This document shows, piece after piece, positions 16,352-25,260 of a DNA stretch of 64,000 nucleotides. The stretch comes from JACVRW01 sp963803085 (GTDB lineage: Bacteria; Actinomycetota; Thermoleophilia; Solirubrobacterales; Thermoleophilaceae), in contig CAWDLE010000010.1 of assembly GCA_963803085.1 (NCBI GenBank), forward strand, positions 310,001 to 374,000, read 5' to 3'. Under the pieces are notes generated by a model. It was not told the DNA's origin and ran no database searches. It was given only the letters and a program-made list of their open reading frames with translations. Position 1 is the stretch's first letter. The number at the start of each line of letters is the position of its first letter. Made by a program: the position numbers and the translations under genes.

Positions 16352-16440
16352 GGAGGGGTGCCGGAGCGGTTGAACGGGGCGGTCTCGAAAACCGTTGACG
16401 GCGGTAACGTCGTCCGAGAGTTCGAATCTCTCCCCCTCCG
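16352..16440 (+). tRNA. tRNA-Ser (anticodon CGA)
   Basis: An 89-base type II tRNA with a long variable arm. The acceptor arms GGAGGGG and CCCCTCC pair perfectly, with serine's usual G discriminator at 16440 and no encoded CCA. The anticodon stem GCGGT/ACCGT encloses the loop CTCGAAA, giving anticodon CGA, which reads UCG. The T arm contains GTTCGAATC. Confidence 0.95.
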
Positions 16441-16511
16441 CTGAAGGACCAGTAGCAGCGCCAAATCCAATTTTCGCGTTTCCGTTTCGCGGCCTCTGAG
16501 GCCCGGACGGC

Positions 16512-18908
16512 TCACTTCCACGCGGCCTTCCCGAAGGCCAGGCGGGCGACGCGCAGCTCATCCGGGCCGACGGCGAACAGCCGGAAGCCAAGACCGTAGA
16601 GGCGGACGGCCATGTCGTCGGACACGCGGCCGGAGAGCCGCATCCCGATCCGGCAGCAGGGCCGGCGCTCCCGGGCCGCGGCCACGCCTTCGAGGAGCTC
16701 GTACGTGGCAGTGTCGACGTCGGTCCGGGGATCGACGGCCAGCTCGACCCACATCACCTCGCTCTCCTCCGCGAGCTCCGCGGCGCGCATCACGGCTCGG
16801 GGGCTCGTGAGGTAGATGCCGACCGCGAGGCGCCGGCCTTCGGCGAGCCCTTCGCCGAGCCGGCGGATGGCGTGGGCCTCGATCGGATCGCTGACGTGGC
16901 GCACCACCAACCGCGGCGTCGAGCCGTAGCCGCTCCGCTCGGCCGCCAGAGCGAGCCCGCCCATCTGCGCTCGCAGCAGGTCCGGATCGCCGACAGGAAG
17001 AGAGAGCTGGGGGGCTTTGTCGAGGAGCGCTCGAGGAGCAGCCCCCCGGCTTCGTCCGTCCGGACGTCGATCGCTCGCACGTCGATGTCGAAGCCGTCCA
17101 GCGCCGCCAGCAGTGGCGTGAACGCTTCCGCCACGGCCTCCTGCATCTCGGTCAGCGCCCCGTGACCGCTCCCAGGCCGCACGACCGCCTCGAGGACGTT
17201 CACGAGCCGCCCGGTCGTGGCCAGCACGTCGTCGATGCTCGTGACGACGCCCGCGGCTCCGCGCTCGAGTGCGGTCCTCGCCTGTGCCGGTGTCGTGACG
17301 CGCGCGAGCACGGAGCACCCCGAGGCTGCGTCGGAGCGATCCATCAACAGGGAAAGGTCTGCGTTGGAGGCGGCGACGCGAGTCACCTTCACGGATCCGA
17401 CGAGCAGCTCGCCGGCGCCGCCGTCGATCGAAACGGCATCGCCCTCTTGGAGGACGCGCTCGCCGGCGGTCAGAGTCCGTCGCTTCTCGTCGATCGACAG
17501 GGCGCCGCAGCCGACGACGCACGGCTTCGCGAGCGCGCGGGCGACGACGGCGGCATGACTCGTGGCGCCGCCGCGAGCCGTGACGGTGGCGGCGGCGGCG
17601 ATGAGTCCGTGCAGATCCCGCGGGCTGGTTGCGGGGCGGGCCAGGATGAGCTCCTTGCCCGCCTTCGCCAGCTCGACCGCCCGCTCAGAGTCGAGGACGA
17701 GGCTGCCGCTGACCTGCCCGGGCGAGGCGCCGATGCCGGTGGCGAGTACGGCACCTGCGGCTCGCGCCTTCTCGAGGTCGGCCTGATCGAAGCGCGGCCG
17801 CTCGGCCCAGCGCAGGTGGTCGGCGGACACCCCGGCGACGGCGGCTGAGGGCTCCAACCGCCCGTCCCGCAGCATGTCGGCGGCGATTCTGATCGCCGCC
17901 TCCGGCGTCCGCTTGGCGCTGCGCACCTGCAGCAGGTAGAGCTTGCCGCGTTCGACGGTGTACTCGATGTCCAGCGCATCGGCGTAAGCGAGCTCGAGGT
18001 CCCCGCAGACCCGGTTCGAGCTCGTCGAAGATCTCCGGGGTTCGCTCGGCGGCCTCGGCGATGGTCTCCGGGTCCGCAACGCCGGCGACGACGTCCTCCC
18101 CCTGGCCCCGCTCCAGGTACTCCCCGTAGAGCGCGCGCTCGCCCGTCACGGGATTGCGGGTGAAGGCGACGCCGGCCCCGGACGGTGAGCCGAGGTTGCC
18201 GAAGACCATGGCCTGGATGACGACGGCGGTGCCCATGTCGTGGGAGATGTTGTGGTGCTCGCGGTAGGTGACCGCGCGCCGGCTGGTCCATGAGCGCAGC
18301 ACCGCCATGACCGCCGCCTGCAGCTGCTCCCACGCGTCCTCCGGTACCGCCGCGCCGACGTCCTCCTCCACCGCCTGCTGGCAGAGCGCCCAGTAGCGAT
18401 CGAACGTTTCGCCGAACGGCGTGCCGTCGGCGCGCAGCGCGAAGTCCGCCACGGCCTCGTCGACGGCGTCAGGATCGGCGCCGAGGACGACCTCGGAGAA
18501 GCCCTTCTGAAGTCGCCGTGTCACATCCAGGACGAACTCCGGATCGCCCGTGGCCTCCGCGAGGGCGACGGCCGCGTCGCGGCCGATGCCGAGGTTGAGA
18601 ATCGTTTCCATCATGCCGGGCATGGAGACGGGCGCCCCCGAACGCACCGAGACGAGCAGCGGAACCGGGCCGCCGCCGAAGCTGCGCTTCGTCTCGTACT
18701 CGAGGGCGGCGACCTGTGCCCGCACCGCCTCGGTGACGCCGGCGGGCAGCGTCCCGGTGGCGACGTACTCGGCGCAGGTGCGAGTGGTGATGATGAAGCC
18801 GGGCGGGACGGGCAGGCCGGCCCTACTCATGCGCGCGAGCCCGGCGCCCTTGCCGCCGAGCAGCGCCACGTCCTCGGGGGTCGGCGTCCTCGAAGCGGTA
18901 GACGCCAT
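16512..18908 (-). CDS. PPDK-like phosphotransferase, degenerate C-terminal domain (frameshifted)
   Basis: A pyruvate-phosphate-dikinase-like protein, about 798 residues once two single-base breaks are corrected (one extra base near 18013, one missing base in the G6 run at 17009-17014). The N-terminal ATP-grasp part is canonical: LLGGKGAGLARM, SVRSGAPVSMPGMMET, FTRNPVTGE, then DALDIEYTVERGKLYLLQ. The central swivel domain has the phospho-His motif GGATSHAAVVAR. The C-terminal barrel is not canonical: no RTEHMF-type arginine segment is seen, and the catalytic CGE-GG loop aligns with IGMRLSGRVSDD, which lacks the Cys. ATP-dependent His phosphorylation seems intact, whereas the acceptor is probably not pyruvate. 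It lies four bases after the small regulator gene. Confidence 0.8.
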
Positions 18909-18912
18909 CGGC

Positions 18913-19520
18913 TCACTCCGTGCGCGCCTTGCCGAGGGACCGGAGCAGGTCCTCATGGAACTCGAACCAGATGTTGTGCACGGACTCCAGCACGGGCGAC
19001 GAGAGGTAGTCACGCTCGCCGCGGTCGACCCGGTCGAGGGCCGCGTCGAAGCGCTCGCCGTAGCGGAGGAAGCGCGGGTCGTGTTCGCCGAGCACCCCGG
19101 CGATCCGCTTCAGCCGCTCGACGAGCTTCGCGGCCCTGGTGATGACCTTCTCGTCGTAATCGCGGTCGGAGTGGTCGTTCGCCACGGTGTGACGTCCGAC
19201 GTCGATCTGCTGCCACGCCGCCATCGTCTGGAGGAGTTGGGCATTGATCCTCTCGAAGCGCTCGTGCAGTCCGTCCGACTCGGGGCCGGCACGGAGATCC
19301 CTATAAGCGTCGGCGGCGAAGGCGACGAGGGCGGGCTCCGCCGCGTCGGTCGGCAGCACGGAGGTCGTCGGCGCGGCCGATCAGGTCGCCCCGCTCGAGG
19401 GCTGCGACGGTTTCCTCGTACGGCCGCCTCCGGGATCCCGAGCACATCGGCCACCGTCCCTGTCCGGCACATCCCCTTGAGGACTGTGACGTTGAGCACC
19501 TCGAACTCGGTGCGAGTCAC
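18913..19520 (-). CDS. small winged-helix-like protein of the PPDK-like operon (frameshifted)
   Basis: Starts at GTG 19520 and, with two extra bases removed (near 19422 and near 19360), gives a continuous 201-residue frame; the corrected length is an exact multiple of three. The first 65 residues (FEVLNVTVLKGMCRTGTVAD, then LGIPEA, then YEETVAALERGDLI) have a helix-turn-helix, MarR/wHTH-like look. The remainder is helical and charged, ending FEFHEDLLRSLGKARTE. I do not recognise a named family. Tight linkage (four bases) to the PPDK-like gene suggests a regulator or small partner of that enzyme. Confidence 0.6.
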
Positions 19521-19562
19521 GCCTACAGCCAGCGGTACTTGGAGCTTCGGAGGTCTGCCTTC

Positions 19563-20952
19563 TCAGAGAAGGGGAGGTAGCCCTTCGCCTGAGAAGATCC
19601 TCGTCGGAACGACCTCGTGCGCGAACTTGCGCTTGGTGATCTCGTAGTAGTAGTTCGAGACCCGCTGGTCGATCTCCCAGAGGTCGTAGTCCGTGCAGGC
19701 CTTCTCGTACGTGCCCGCCAGGCGCAGGTGCGGCAGGATCATGTCGACGAAGTAAACCCAGTGGCCGTTGGTGATGAGCTCTCTCCGCGGCATGCGGGCG
19801 AGCTTGCTGTAGAGCTTCAGCGTCGCCTGCTGGAGCTTCTCGAGTTCGGGGCCCAGCTCGTCAAGCGCCACAGGACGGACCTCGCCCATCGGCGTGTTCC
19901 ACTTCTCGCGGATGAAGACCGCGCCGCCCGTGATGTGGGACACGTAGTTCTTCGGCCGCGTGAAGGTCGTCGAGATGTCGTTGACGCGGATCTCGGCGAG
20001 GCCCATCGCCTCGGCGTCGATCGCCAGGACGAGCCGTGTAGCAGTGGGGCACGTCCTCGTGGTCGCAGACGTCGCTCCAGTGGAACTCCTCTTCGTTGGT
20101 GAAAAGGTCGCGGACGATCAGCACTCGCCCGTCCGGCAGCGGGTACGGCCCTGTGTCGCCGAGTCCCAGCCGGCAGTCGAAATGGTCGAGGAAGGCCAGC
20201 AGCGTGGCCGCGGCATTGAACCGAGTGAAGGCGTCGTGCTTCGGCTCGTCGGGCTCGAAGTCCTCGAGCTCGCCGACCAGCTGATCGAGGACCTCCTGCT
20301 CGTGGATGCGGCAGCGGTAGCGGTCCTGCGAGTTGAGGATGTAGCCGTCGTGGCGCTTGCCCCAGAGCACGCGCTGCATGAACTTGAGGATCTCGTTGCT
20401 TTCCTCGAGGTAGTCGTCGGGTTGGATCGCCTCGAGCGCCAGCAGGCCACAGCGCCCCATGCCGAACCCAACCGCGCCGATGCACCAGTCGTGCACGCAG
20501 TTGACCTTGGTGCCGATCTCGCGCCGCGCCGTGGCGCCGATGTCCATCACGCCCTGCGGCCCGGCCTCGCTCGTGGTCATGCGCAGGATCTCCGGCCACC
20601 GATAGAACTCGTGCATGAAGGCGAGGATCTCGTACTCCTGGCGCGGGATCATCCCGGACACTCCCTCGGTCGCCCGCATCACGAGGACGTCCCAGATGTT
20701 CCACGCGAGGTAGTTGTTGAGGTCGTTGAGCTCGTCAAGCGTGAACTGCTCGCGCAGAACCTCATCCTTCGAGACCTTTTCGAGCACGCCACTCTTGGCC
20801 CGCCGGCGCATCATCTTGTCGCCGAGGATCCCGTCCGGCACCGGCTCCAGCCCGACGAAGTTGCCCTCGTAGGTCAGGTCCTGGAAGCGCAGGCCGTCGT
20901 CGTCCGGCTCGTACCGCAGCTTGTAGGTCGCGGTCTTGTTGGTGGTGCTCAT
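19563..20952 (-). CDS. unrecognised 462-residue protein of the PEP-utilizer operon (frameshifted)
   Basis: Starts at ATG 20952 and needs removal of one base near 20034 to run to the stop at 19563, giving 462 residues. I do not recognise the family. The protein is soluble and acidic, has no signal peptide or membrane helix, and is rich in Trp, Tyr, His and Cys: VNCVHDWCIGAVGFGMGRCG, RYRCRIHEQE, FHWSDVCDHEDVPHCYT. A conserved-looking end reads NYYYEITKRKFAHE. The ATG overlaps the stop of the stand-alone swivel-domain gene, so the two are translationally coupled. A role as acceptor-binding subunit of a phosphotransferase is inference only. Confidence 0.65.
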
Positions 20953-21377
20953 GCACCGTTCTCCTCGAGGTACACGCGGCCCACGTCGTCGTCGTGGCAG
21001 TCGAGCCGGACGCGCTTGCCTTCAAGCCGCTGCACGATCGCCTCGAAGTGCGCGTCGTCGGTGCTTCCCGCCTGGTATCGCGAATCGCTGTCCGTCAGAC
21101 CGATCGTCATGACGCACGGCGTTTGGAACTCGCGCGAGAGGATGCCCAGGTGCGATTCCGGCGCGCCCGACATCGTCAGGATGCCCGTCGCGCCCACGCT
21201 GAGCACCGGAGCCAGGAAGGTCGTCGTGCCGCCGCGCACGAGAAGGATGTGTTCCTTCAGCCTCCCCGACTGAATGAGGGCGAGCACGTCGTTTGGGGTC
21301 TCCAGGTACTTGACGACTCCGGTGGGCGCCTTCTTGGTCTCGAAGGCGTTGTAACCCTCGGCGACGATGCTGCTCAT
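20949..21377 (-). CDS. stand-alone PEP-utilizing enzyme mobile (swivel) domain
   Basis: A 142-residue protein that is essentially only the phosphohistidine swivel domain of PEP synthase/PPDK/enzyme I. It shows LVRGGTTTFLAPVLSVGATG and then SGAPESHLGILSREFQTPCV, where His76 matches the phospho-His of the usual TSHAAIVAR motif. The ATP-binding and PEP-binding domains are absent, so it needs a partner in trans; the PPDK-like protein encoded downstream is the obvious one. It is the first gene of the leftward operon, ATGA-overlapping the next gene, and diverges from the GAF histidine kinase over 125 bp. Confidence 0.8.
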   Translation of the reverse strand: MSSIVAEGYNAFETKKAPTGVVKYLETPNDVLALIQSGRLKEHILLVRGGTTTFLAPVLSVGATGILTMSGAPESHLGILSREFQTPCVMTIGLTDSDSRYQAGSTDDAHFEAIVQRLEGKRVRLDCHDDDVGRVYLEENGA

Positions 21378-21502
21378 TCGGCCCTAGGTTGCCACAGTGT
21401 CCGATGGTTCCGCCTTGGCCGCAGAGCCCGATTCTGGAAATGCGACCGGGCGCCCGCAACCACGCCAAGCCGACTGTCCCCCGGAGATAGACTGGTAGCG
21501 CC

Positions 21503-24500
21503 ATGAGGCCGGTATCTGGGCAACCGGTAACGGCCGGGAGCGGGGAAGTGGATCCGGCCGGCACGCCGACAGCGTCGACACTCGCCGACACTGCGCGCGC
21601 GCTCGATGCCGAGCTGGCGTCCGTCGAGGCGATCGTCGGCATGATCCTCAGCACCCACGAGGTCGAGCAGGTCCTGCTCTCGATCAACGAGCGGCTGCTC
21701 TCCACGCTGGACGCCGAGATCGCCGGCGCGCTGCTGATCGAGGGCGACGAGCTGGTCATGAAGGGCTGTGTCGGTCACCAGTTCGATGACACGGCCAGGC
21801 TGCGCATGCGCCGGGGCCAGGGTCTCGCGGGGCTCGTCTTCCAGACCGGGGAGCCGCAGAAGGTCGACGACCACGTCCACGATCGGAGGTTCTCGCGGGA
21901 CGTCACGGCGCTCCCTGTGGAGGAGCAGGTGCGCTCCGCCCTCGCCGTGCCGCTGCGGGTGCGCGGGCAGATGACCGGCGTGATCGAGGTCTGGCGCCGC
22001 CGCCCGTCCGTCTTCACCGGCGACGACAGTCGGCGCATGCAGGCGCTGGCCGGGCTCGCCGCGATCGCCATCGACAACGCCCGCCTGGACGGCGCGCAGG
22101 CGGCCGCGCTGCGCGAGCTCGCCGACGCGCGCGCGGACCTCGACGCCCAAGTGGGCGTGCTGCGTCAGTCCGCGACGCTTCAGCGGCGGCTGACCGAGCT
22201 GGTGCTGAGCGGGGCCAACTCGACCGAGCTCGTCCGCACCGCAGCCGAGGAAACCGGCTGTGGCGTGGTCGTCGTAACGAGGGAGGGCGCGGCGCTCGCC
22301 AGCCACCCCGCCGAGCTGGCGTCCGACGCGTCGATCGGCAAGCTACTTGTCGACGACGCGCCCGCGGCCGGTCGATCGCGACCGGAGTCGGTGACCGAGG
22401 AGCTCCCTGACGGGCGGGTCGCGTGGAGGCAGCCGATCCGCGCGGGCGTCGAGGCGATCGACTCGGTTTATCTGATCGGACGCGACCGCTCCCCCGAGTC
22501 GGGCACTGCGCAGTTCGCCGAGCTGGTGGCCACAGCCATCGCCAACGCTGAGGCGCGCTCCGAGGTGGCGCGGCTGGCGCAGGAGCAGGCGGCGCTGCGC
22601 CGGGTGGCGATGCTCGTCGCGCGCGAAGCGCCGCAAGCAGTGGCGTTCAACGTGATCGCGGAAGAGATCGGGCAGCTGCTCGGCACGGAAGAGATCCGGA
22701 TGTTGCGCTATGACGGCGACCGCAGCGCCGTCGTGGTGGGCTCCTCGGGCAGTCAGGACGCCTTCCCGCTGGGCTCTCGCCTCCAGTTGGAAGACGAGAC
22801 AGCCGCCTCGCGAGTCCTGCGTACGGGGCGTACGGCACGGATAGACGACTACGGGACGGTGAGCGGCCCGTTGGCGGAGACCGCGCGCTCGGTTGGTGTG
22901 CGCTCCGCCGTGGGCGCACCGATCATCGTGGAAGGGCGGTTGTGGGGCGCGATCGTCATGGGGTCCACGCAAGGCGAGCCTCTGCCCCCGGACACCGAAT
23001 CGCGCCTCGGCCAGTTCACCGAGCTGATGGCCACCGCGGTCGCCAACACCGAGGCACTCGCGAAAGCGGACCGGCTCGCGGACGAGCAGGCGGCGCTGCG
23101 GCGGGTGGCGACGCTGGTGGCGCAGGCCGTGCAGCCGGCCGAGATCTTCGCAGCGGTCAGCCACGAGGTCGGTCGCCTGTTCGGCTCGGACATGGCGTCG
23201 GTCGCGAGGTTCGATCCCAACGGCCCGGCGAACGTCGTCGTGGGCCTGGCGCACAGCACCGAAGAGGTCGGGGTTGGATCGCGGTGGGAGCTCGACGATG
23301 CGATGGCGTCGGCGGAGGTGTATCGCACCGGTAGCCCGGCCCGCGTCGACGCTGTGGACTGGTCGGCGGTCAGCGCGCCCATCGCTCGAGCAGCACGTCG
23401 CCTGGGCATCGTCTCGACAGTTTCGAGCCCGATCGTCGTAGAGGGCCGTCTCTGGGGCACGATCTCCGTCTCTGCCAAAGAGCCCCTGCCGCTCGATGCC
23501 GACGAACGTTTGGAGAAGTTCACCGAGCTCGTCGCCACCGCCATCGCCAAGGCCGAGGCGCGCGCGGAGGTGGAGCGACTCGCCGCCGAGCAGGCAGCAC
23601 TGCGACGGGTCGCGACGCTGGTCGCCGAAGGAGCGCCGGCCGCCACGGTCTTCGACGCCGTCGCTGCGGAGATGGAGGGGCTGCTTGCCGCCGACCGCGT
23701 CTCGCTGAGTCGCTACGAGCTCGGCGCGGAGATCACCGTACTAGCCCATCGCGGATCAGGCGCGGAGCTAGTGCCGTCCGGCTCACGGCTGAACCACGAG
23801 GGCGACAACGTGCAGGAGATGGTACGGCGCACTGAGCGGCCCGCCAGGATGGAGAATTTCGAGGAAGCTCATGGCAGCATCGCTGAGGTTCAGCGCACCA
23901 TGGGTGTCCGTGTGGTCGTCGCGGCGCCTGTCGTCGTCGAGGGTCGGGTTTGGGGCGTGATCGGGGCCAGCTGGGTGGGCGAGGAATCACCGCCGGCCGA
24001 CACCGAGGAGCGGATGGCGAAGTTCGCGGGCCTGCTCGAGACCGCCATCGCCAACGCGGACAGCCGCGATCAGCTAACTGCCTCGCGGGCGCGTCTGGTG
24101 ACCGAGGCGGATGAGGCCCGCCGCCGCGTGGTGCGTGACCTGCACGACGGTGGGCAGCAGCGGCTGATGCACACGATCGTGACCCTGAAGCTCGCTCAGC
24201 GAGCGCTCCGACAGAAAGATGCAGAGGCGGGGTCGCTCGTCGACGAGGCGCTCGAGCACGCGGAGGCGGGCAACGCGCAACTGCGCGAGCTGGCACACGG
24301 AATCCTTCCCCCCATCCTCACACGCGGCGGCCTGCGGGCCGGGCTTGATGCAGTCGTGGAGCGGCTCGAGCTACCGGTTGAAGTGGATGTTCCGGCCGCG
24401 CGGTTCCCGGAGGAGATCGAGGCAAGTGCGTACTTCATCGTGGCCGAGGCGCTCACCAACGTCGTGAAGCACTCACAGGCTCGCCGTGCCGAAGTCAATG

Positions 24501-24691
24501 CGTTCGTGGATAACGGCACGCTTCACGTCGTGGTTCGCGATGACGGCCTCGGCGGTGCCGATCCAGAGGGTCACGGGCTGGTGGGGATAGCCGACAGGGT
24601 GACGGCCCTCGGAGGACGGCTCGACATCGAGAGCCCCGCCGACGGCGGGACGCTCTTGGCCGCCACGCTGCCCGTCTCGCCCTCGCGCTGA
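21503..24691 (+). CDS. multi-GAF soluble sensor histidine kinase
   Basis: A 1062-residue cytoplasmic histidine kinase of the NarL-partner (HisKA_3) type. An N-terminal GAF domain (about 55-200) is followed by a degenerate GAF-like region (about 235-345) and three similar GAF modules (about 360-535, 540-700, 705-870), each introduced by an EQAALRRVA-type helix. The phospho-acceptor His is in RDLHDGGQQR at about 880; the HATPase domain has EALTNVVKHS at about 981 and DDGLGG. There are no transmembrane segments, so it senses an internal signal. No response regulator is adjacent. It is divergent from the PEP-utilizer operon. Confidence 0.9.
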   Translation: MRPVSGQPVTAGSGEVDPAGTPTASTLADTARALDAELASVEAIVGMILSTHEVEQVLLSINERLLSTLDAEIAGALLIEGDELVMKGCVGHQFDDTARLRMRRGQGLAGLVFQTGEPQKVDDHVHDRRFSRDVTALPVEEQVRSALAVPLRVRGQMTGVIEVWRRRPSVFTGDDSRRMQALAGLAAIAIDNARLDGAQAAALRELADARADLDAQVGVLRQSATLQRRLTELVLSGANSTELVRTAAEETGCGVVVVTREGAALASHPAELASDASIGKLLVDDAPAAGRSRPESVTEELPDGRVAWRQPIRAGVEAIDSVYLIGRDRSPESGTAQFAELVATAIANAEARSEVARLAQEQAALRRVAMLVAREAPQAVAFNVIAEEIGQLLGTEEIRMLRYDGDRSAVVVGSSGSQDAFPLGSRLQLEDETAASRVLRTGRTARIDDYGTVSGPLAETARSVGVRSAVGAPIIVEGRLWGAIVMGSTQGEPLPPDTESRLGQFTELMATAVANTEALAKADRLADEQAALRRVATLVAQAVQPAEIFAAVSHEVGRLFGSDMASVARFDPNGPANVVVGLAHSTEEVGVGSRWELDDAMASAEVYRTGSPARVDAVDWSAVSAPIARAARRLGIVSTVSSPIVVEGRLWGTISVSAKEPLPLDADERLEKFTELVATAIAKAEARAEVERLAAEQAALRRVATLVAEGAPAATVFDAVAAEMEGLLAADRVSLSRYELGAEITVLAHRGSGAELVPSGSRLNHEGDNVQEMVRRTERPARMENFEEAHGSIAEVQRTMGVRVVVAAPVVVEGRVWGVIGASWVGEESPPADTEERMAKFAGLLETAIANADSRDQLTASRARLVTEADEARRRVVRDLHDGGQQRLMHTIVTLKLAQRALRQKDAEAGSLVDEALEHAEAGNAQLRELAHGILPPILTRGGLRAGLDAVVERLELPVEVDVPAARFPEEIEASAYFIVAEALTNVVKHSQARRAEVNAFVDNGTLHVVVRDDGLGGADPEGHGLVGIADRVTALGGRLDIESPADGGTLLAATLPVSPSR

Positions 24692-24729
24692 CCGATCCTG
24701 GTCGCACGCCCGTGGGCTAAGCTCGGGCG

Positions 24730-25260
24730 GTGGGCGATCGTGCCCCGACCGCACCGGAGCTCGTCGAGATCTCTCTCCGCGTCAACGGCGCGCCGCACTC
24801 GCTCACGGTCGACACACGGACTTCGCTGCTCGACCTCCTCCGCGAGCACCTCGGGCTGACCGGTGCGAAGAAGGGCTGCGACCACGGCCAATGTGGAGCC
24901 TGCACGGTCCTGATCGACGGCCGCCGCGCCAACGCCTGCCTCGCGCTCGCGGTTGCTCATCGCGACGCGGAGGTGACGACGATCGAAGGTCTCGCCGACG
25001 GCGGCGAGCTTCACCCGCTCCAGCGTGCGTTCGTCGAGCACGACGGGCTCCAGTGCGGGTACTGCACGCCCGGCCAGATCTGCTCCGCCGTTGGGATGCT
25101 GGACGAGCTCGCGCGGGGCTGGCCGAGCCACGTGGCCGAAGACGTGGCGGCCGAGCCGCGCCTGGGCCCGGACGAGGTCCGAGAGCGGATGAGCGGCAAC
25201 ATCTGCCGCTGTGGCGCGTATCCCAACATCCTCGCGGCGATCGAGGAGACCGCGGGTTGA
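24730..25260 (+). CDS. paoA: aldehyde oxidoreductase 2Fe-2S subunit (PaoA/XdhC type)
   Basis: A 176-residue iron-sulfur subunit of a molybdenum hydroxylase. The N-terminal plant-type [2Fe-2S] site reads GCDHGQCGACTV with a later NAC. The C-terminal helical [2Fe-2S] site reads CGYCTPGQ and CRCG. It starts at GTG 24730 just after the kinase gene. It passes electrons from the molybdenum centre in PaoC to the FAD in PaoB. Unlike E. coli PaoA, no twin-Arg signal is evident, so the complex is probably cytoplasmic. Confidence 0.92.
   Translation: MGDRAPTAPELVEISLRVNGAPHSLTVDTRTSLLDLLREHLGLTGAKKGCDHGQCGACTVLIDGRRANACLALAVAHRDAEVTTIEGLADGGELHPLQRAFVEHDGLQCGYCTPGQICSAVGMLDELARGWPSHVAEDVAAEPRLGPDEVRERMSGNICRCGAYPNILAAIEETAG

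Noticed and set aside
19558..19572. CCTTCTC-A-GAGAAGG hairpin at the end of the 462-residue gene
   Set aside because: A one-base loop and position at a stop codon inside an apparent operon make a terminator role weak.
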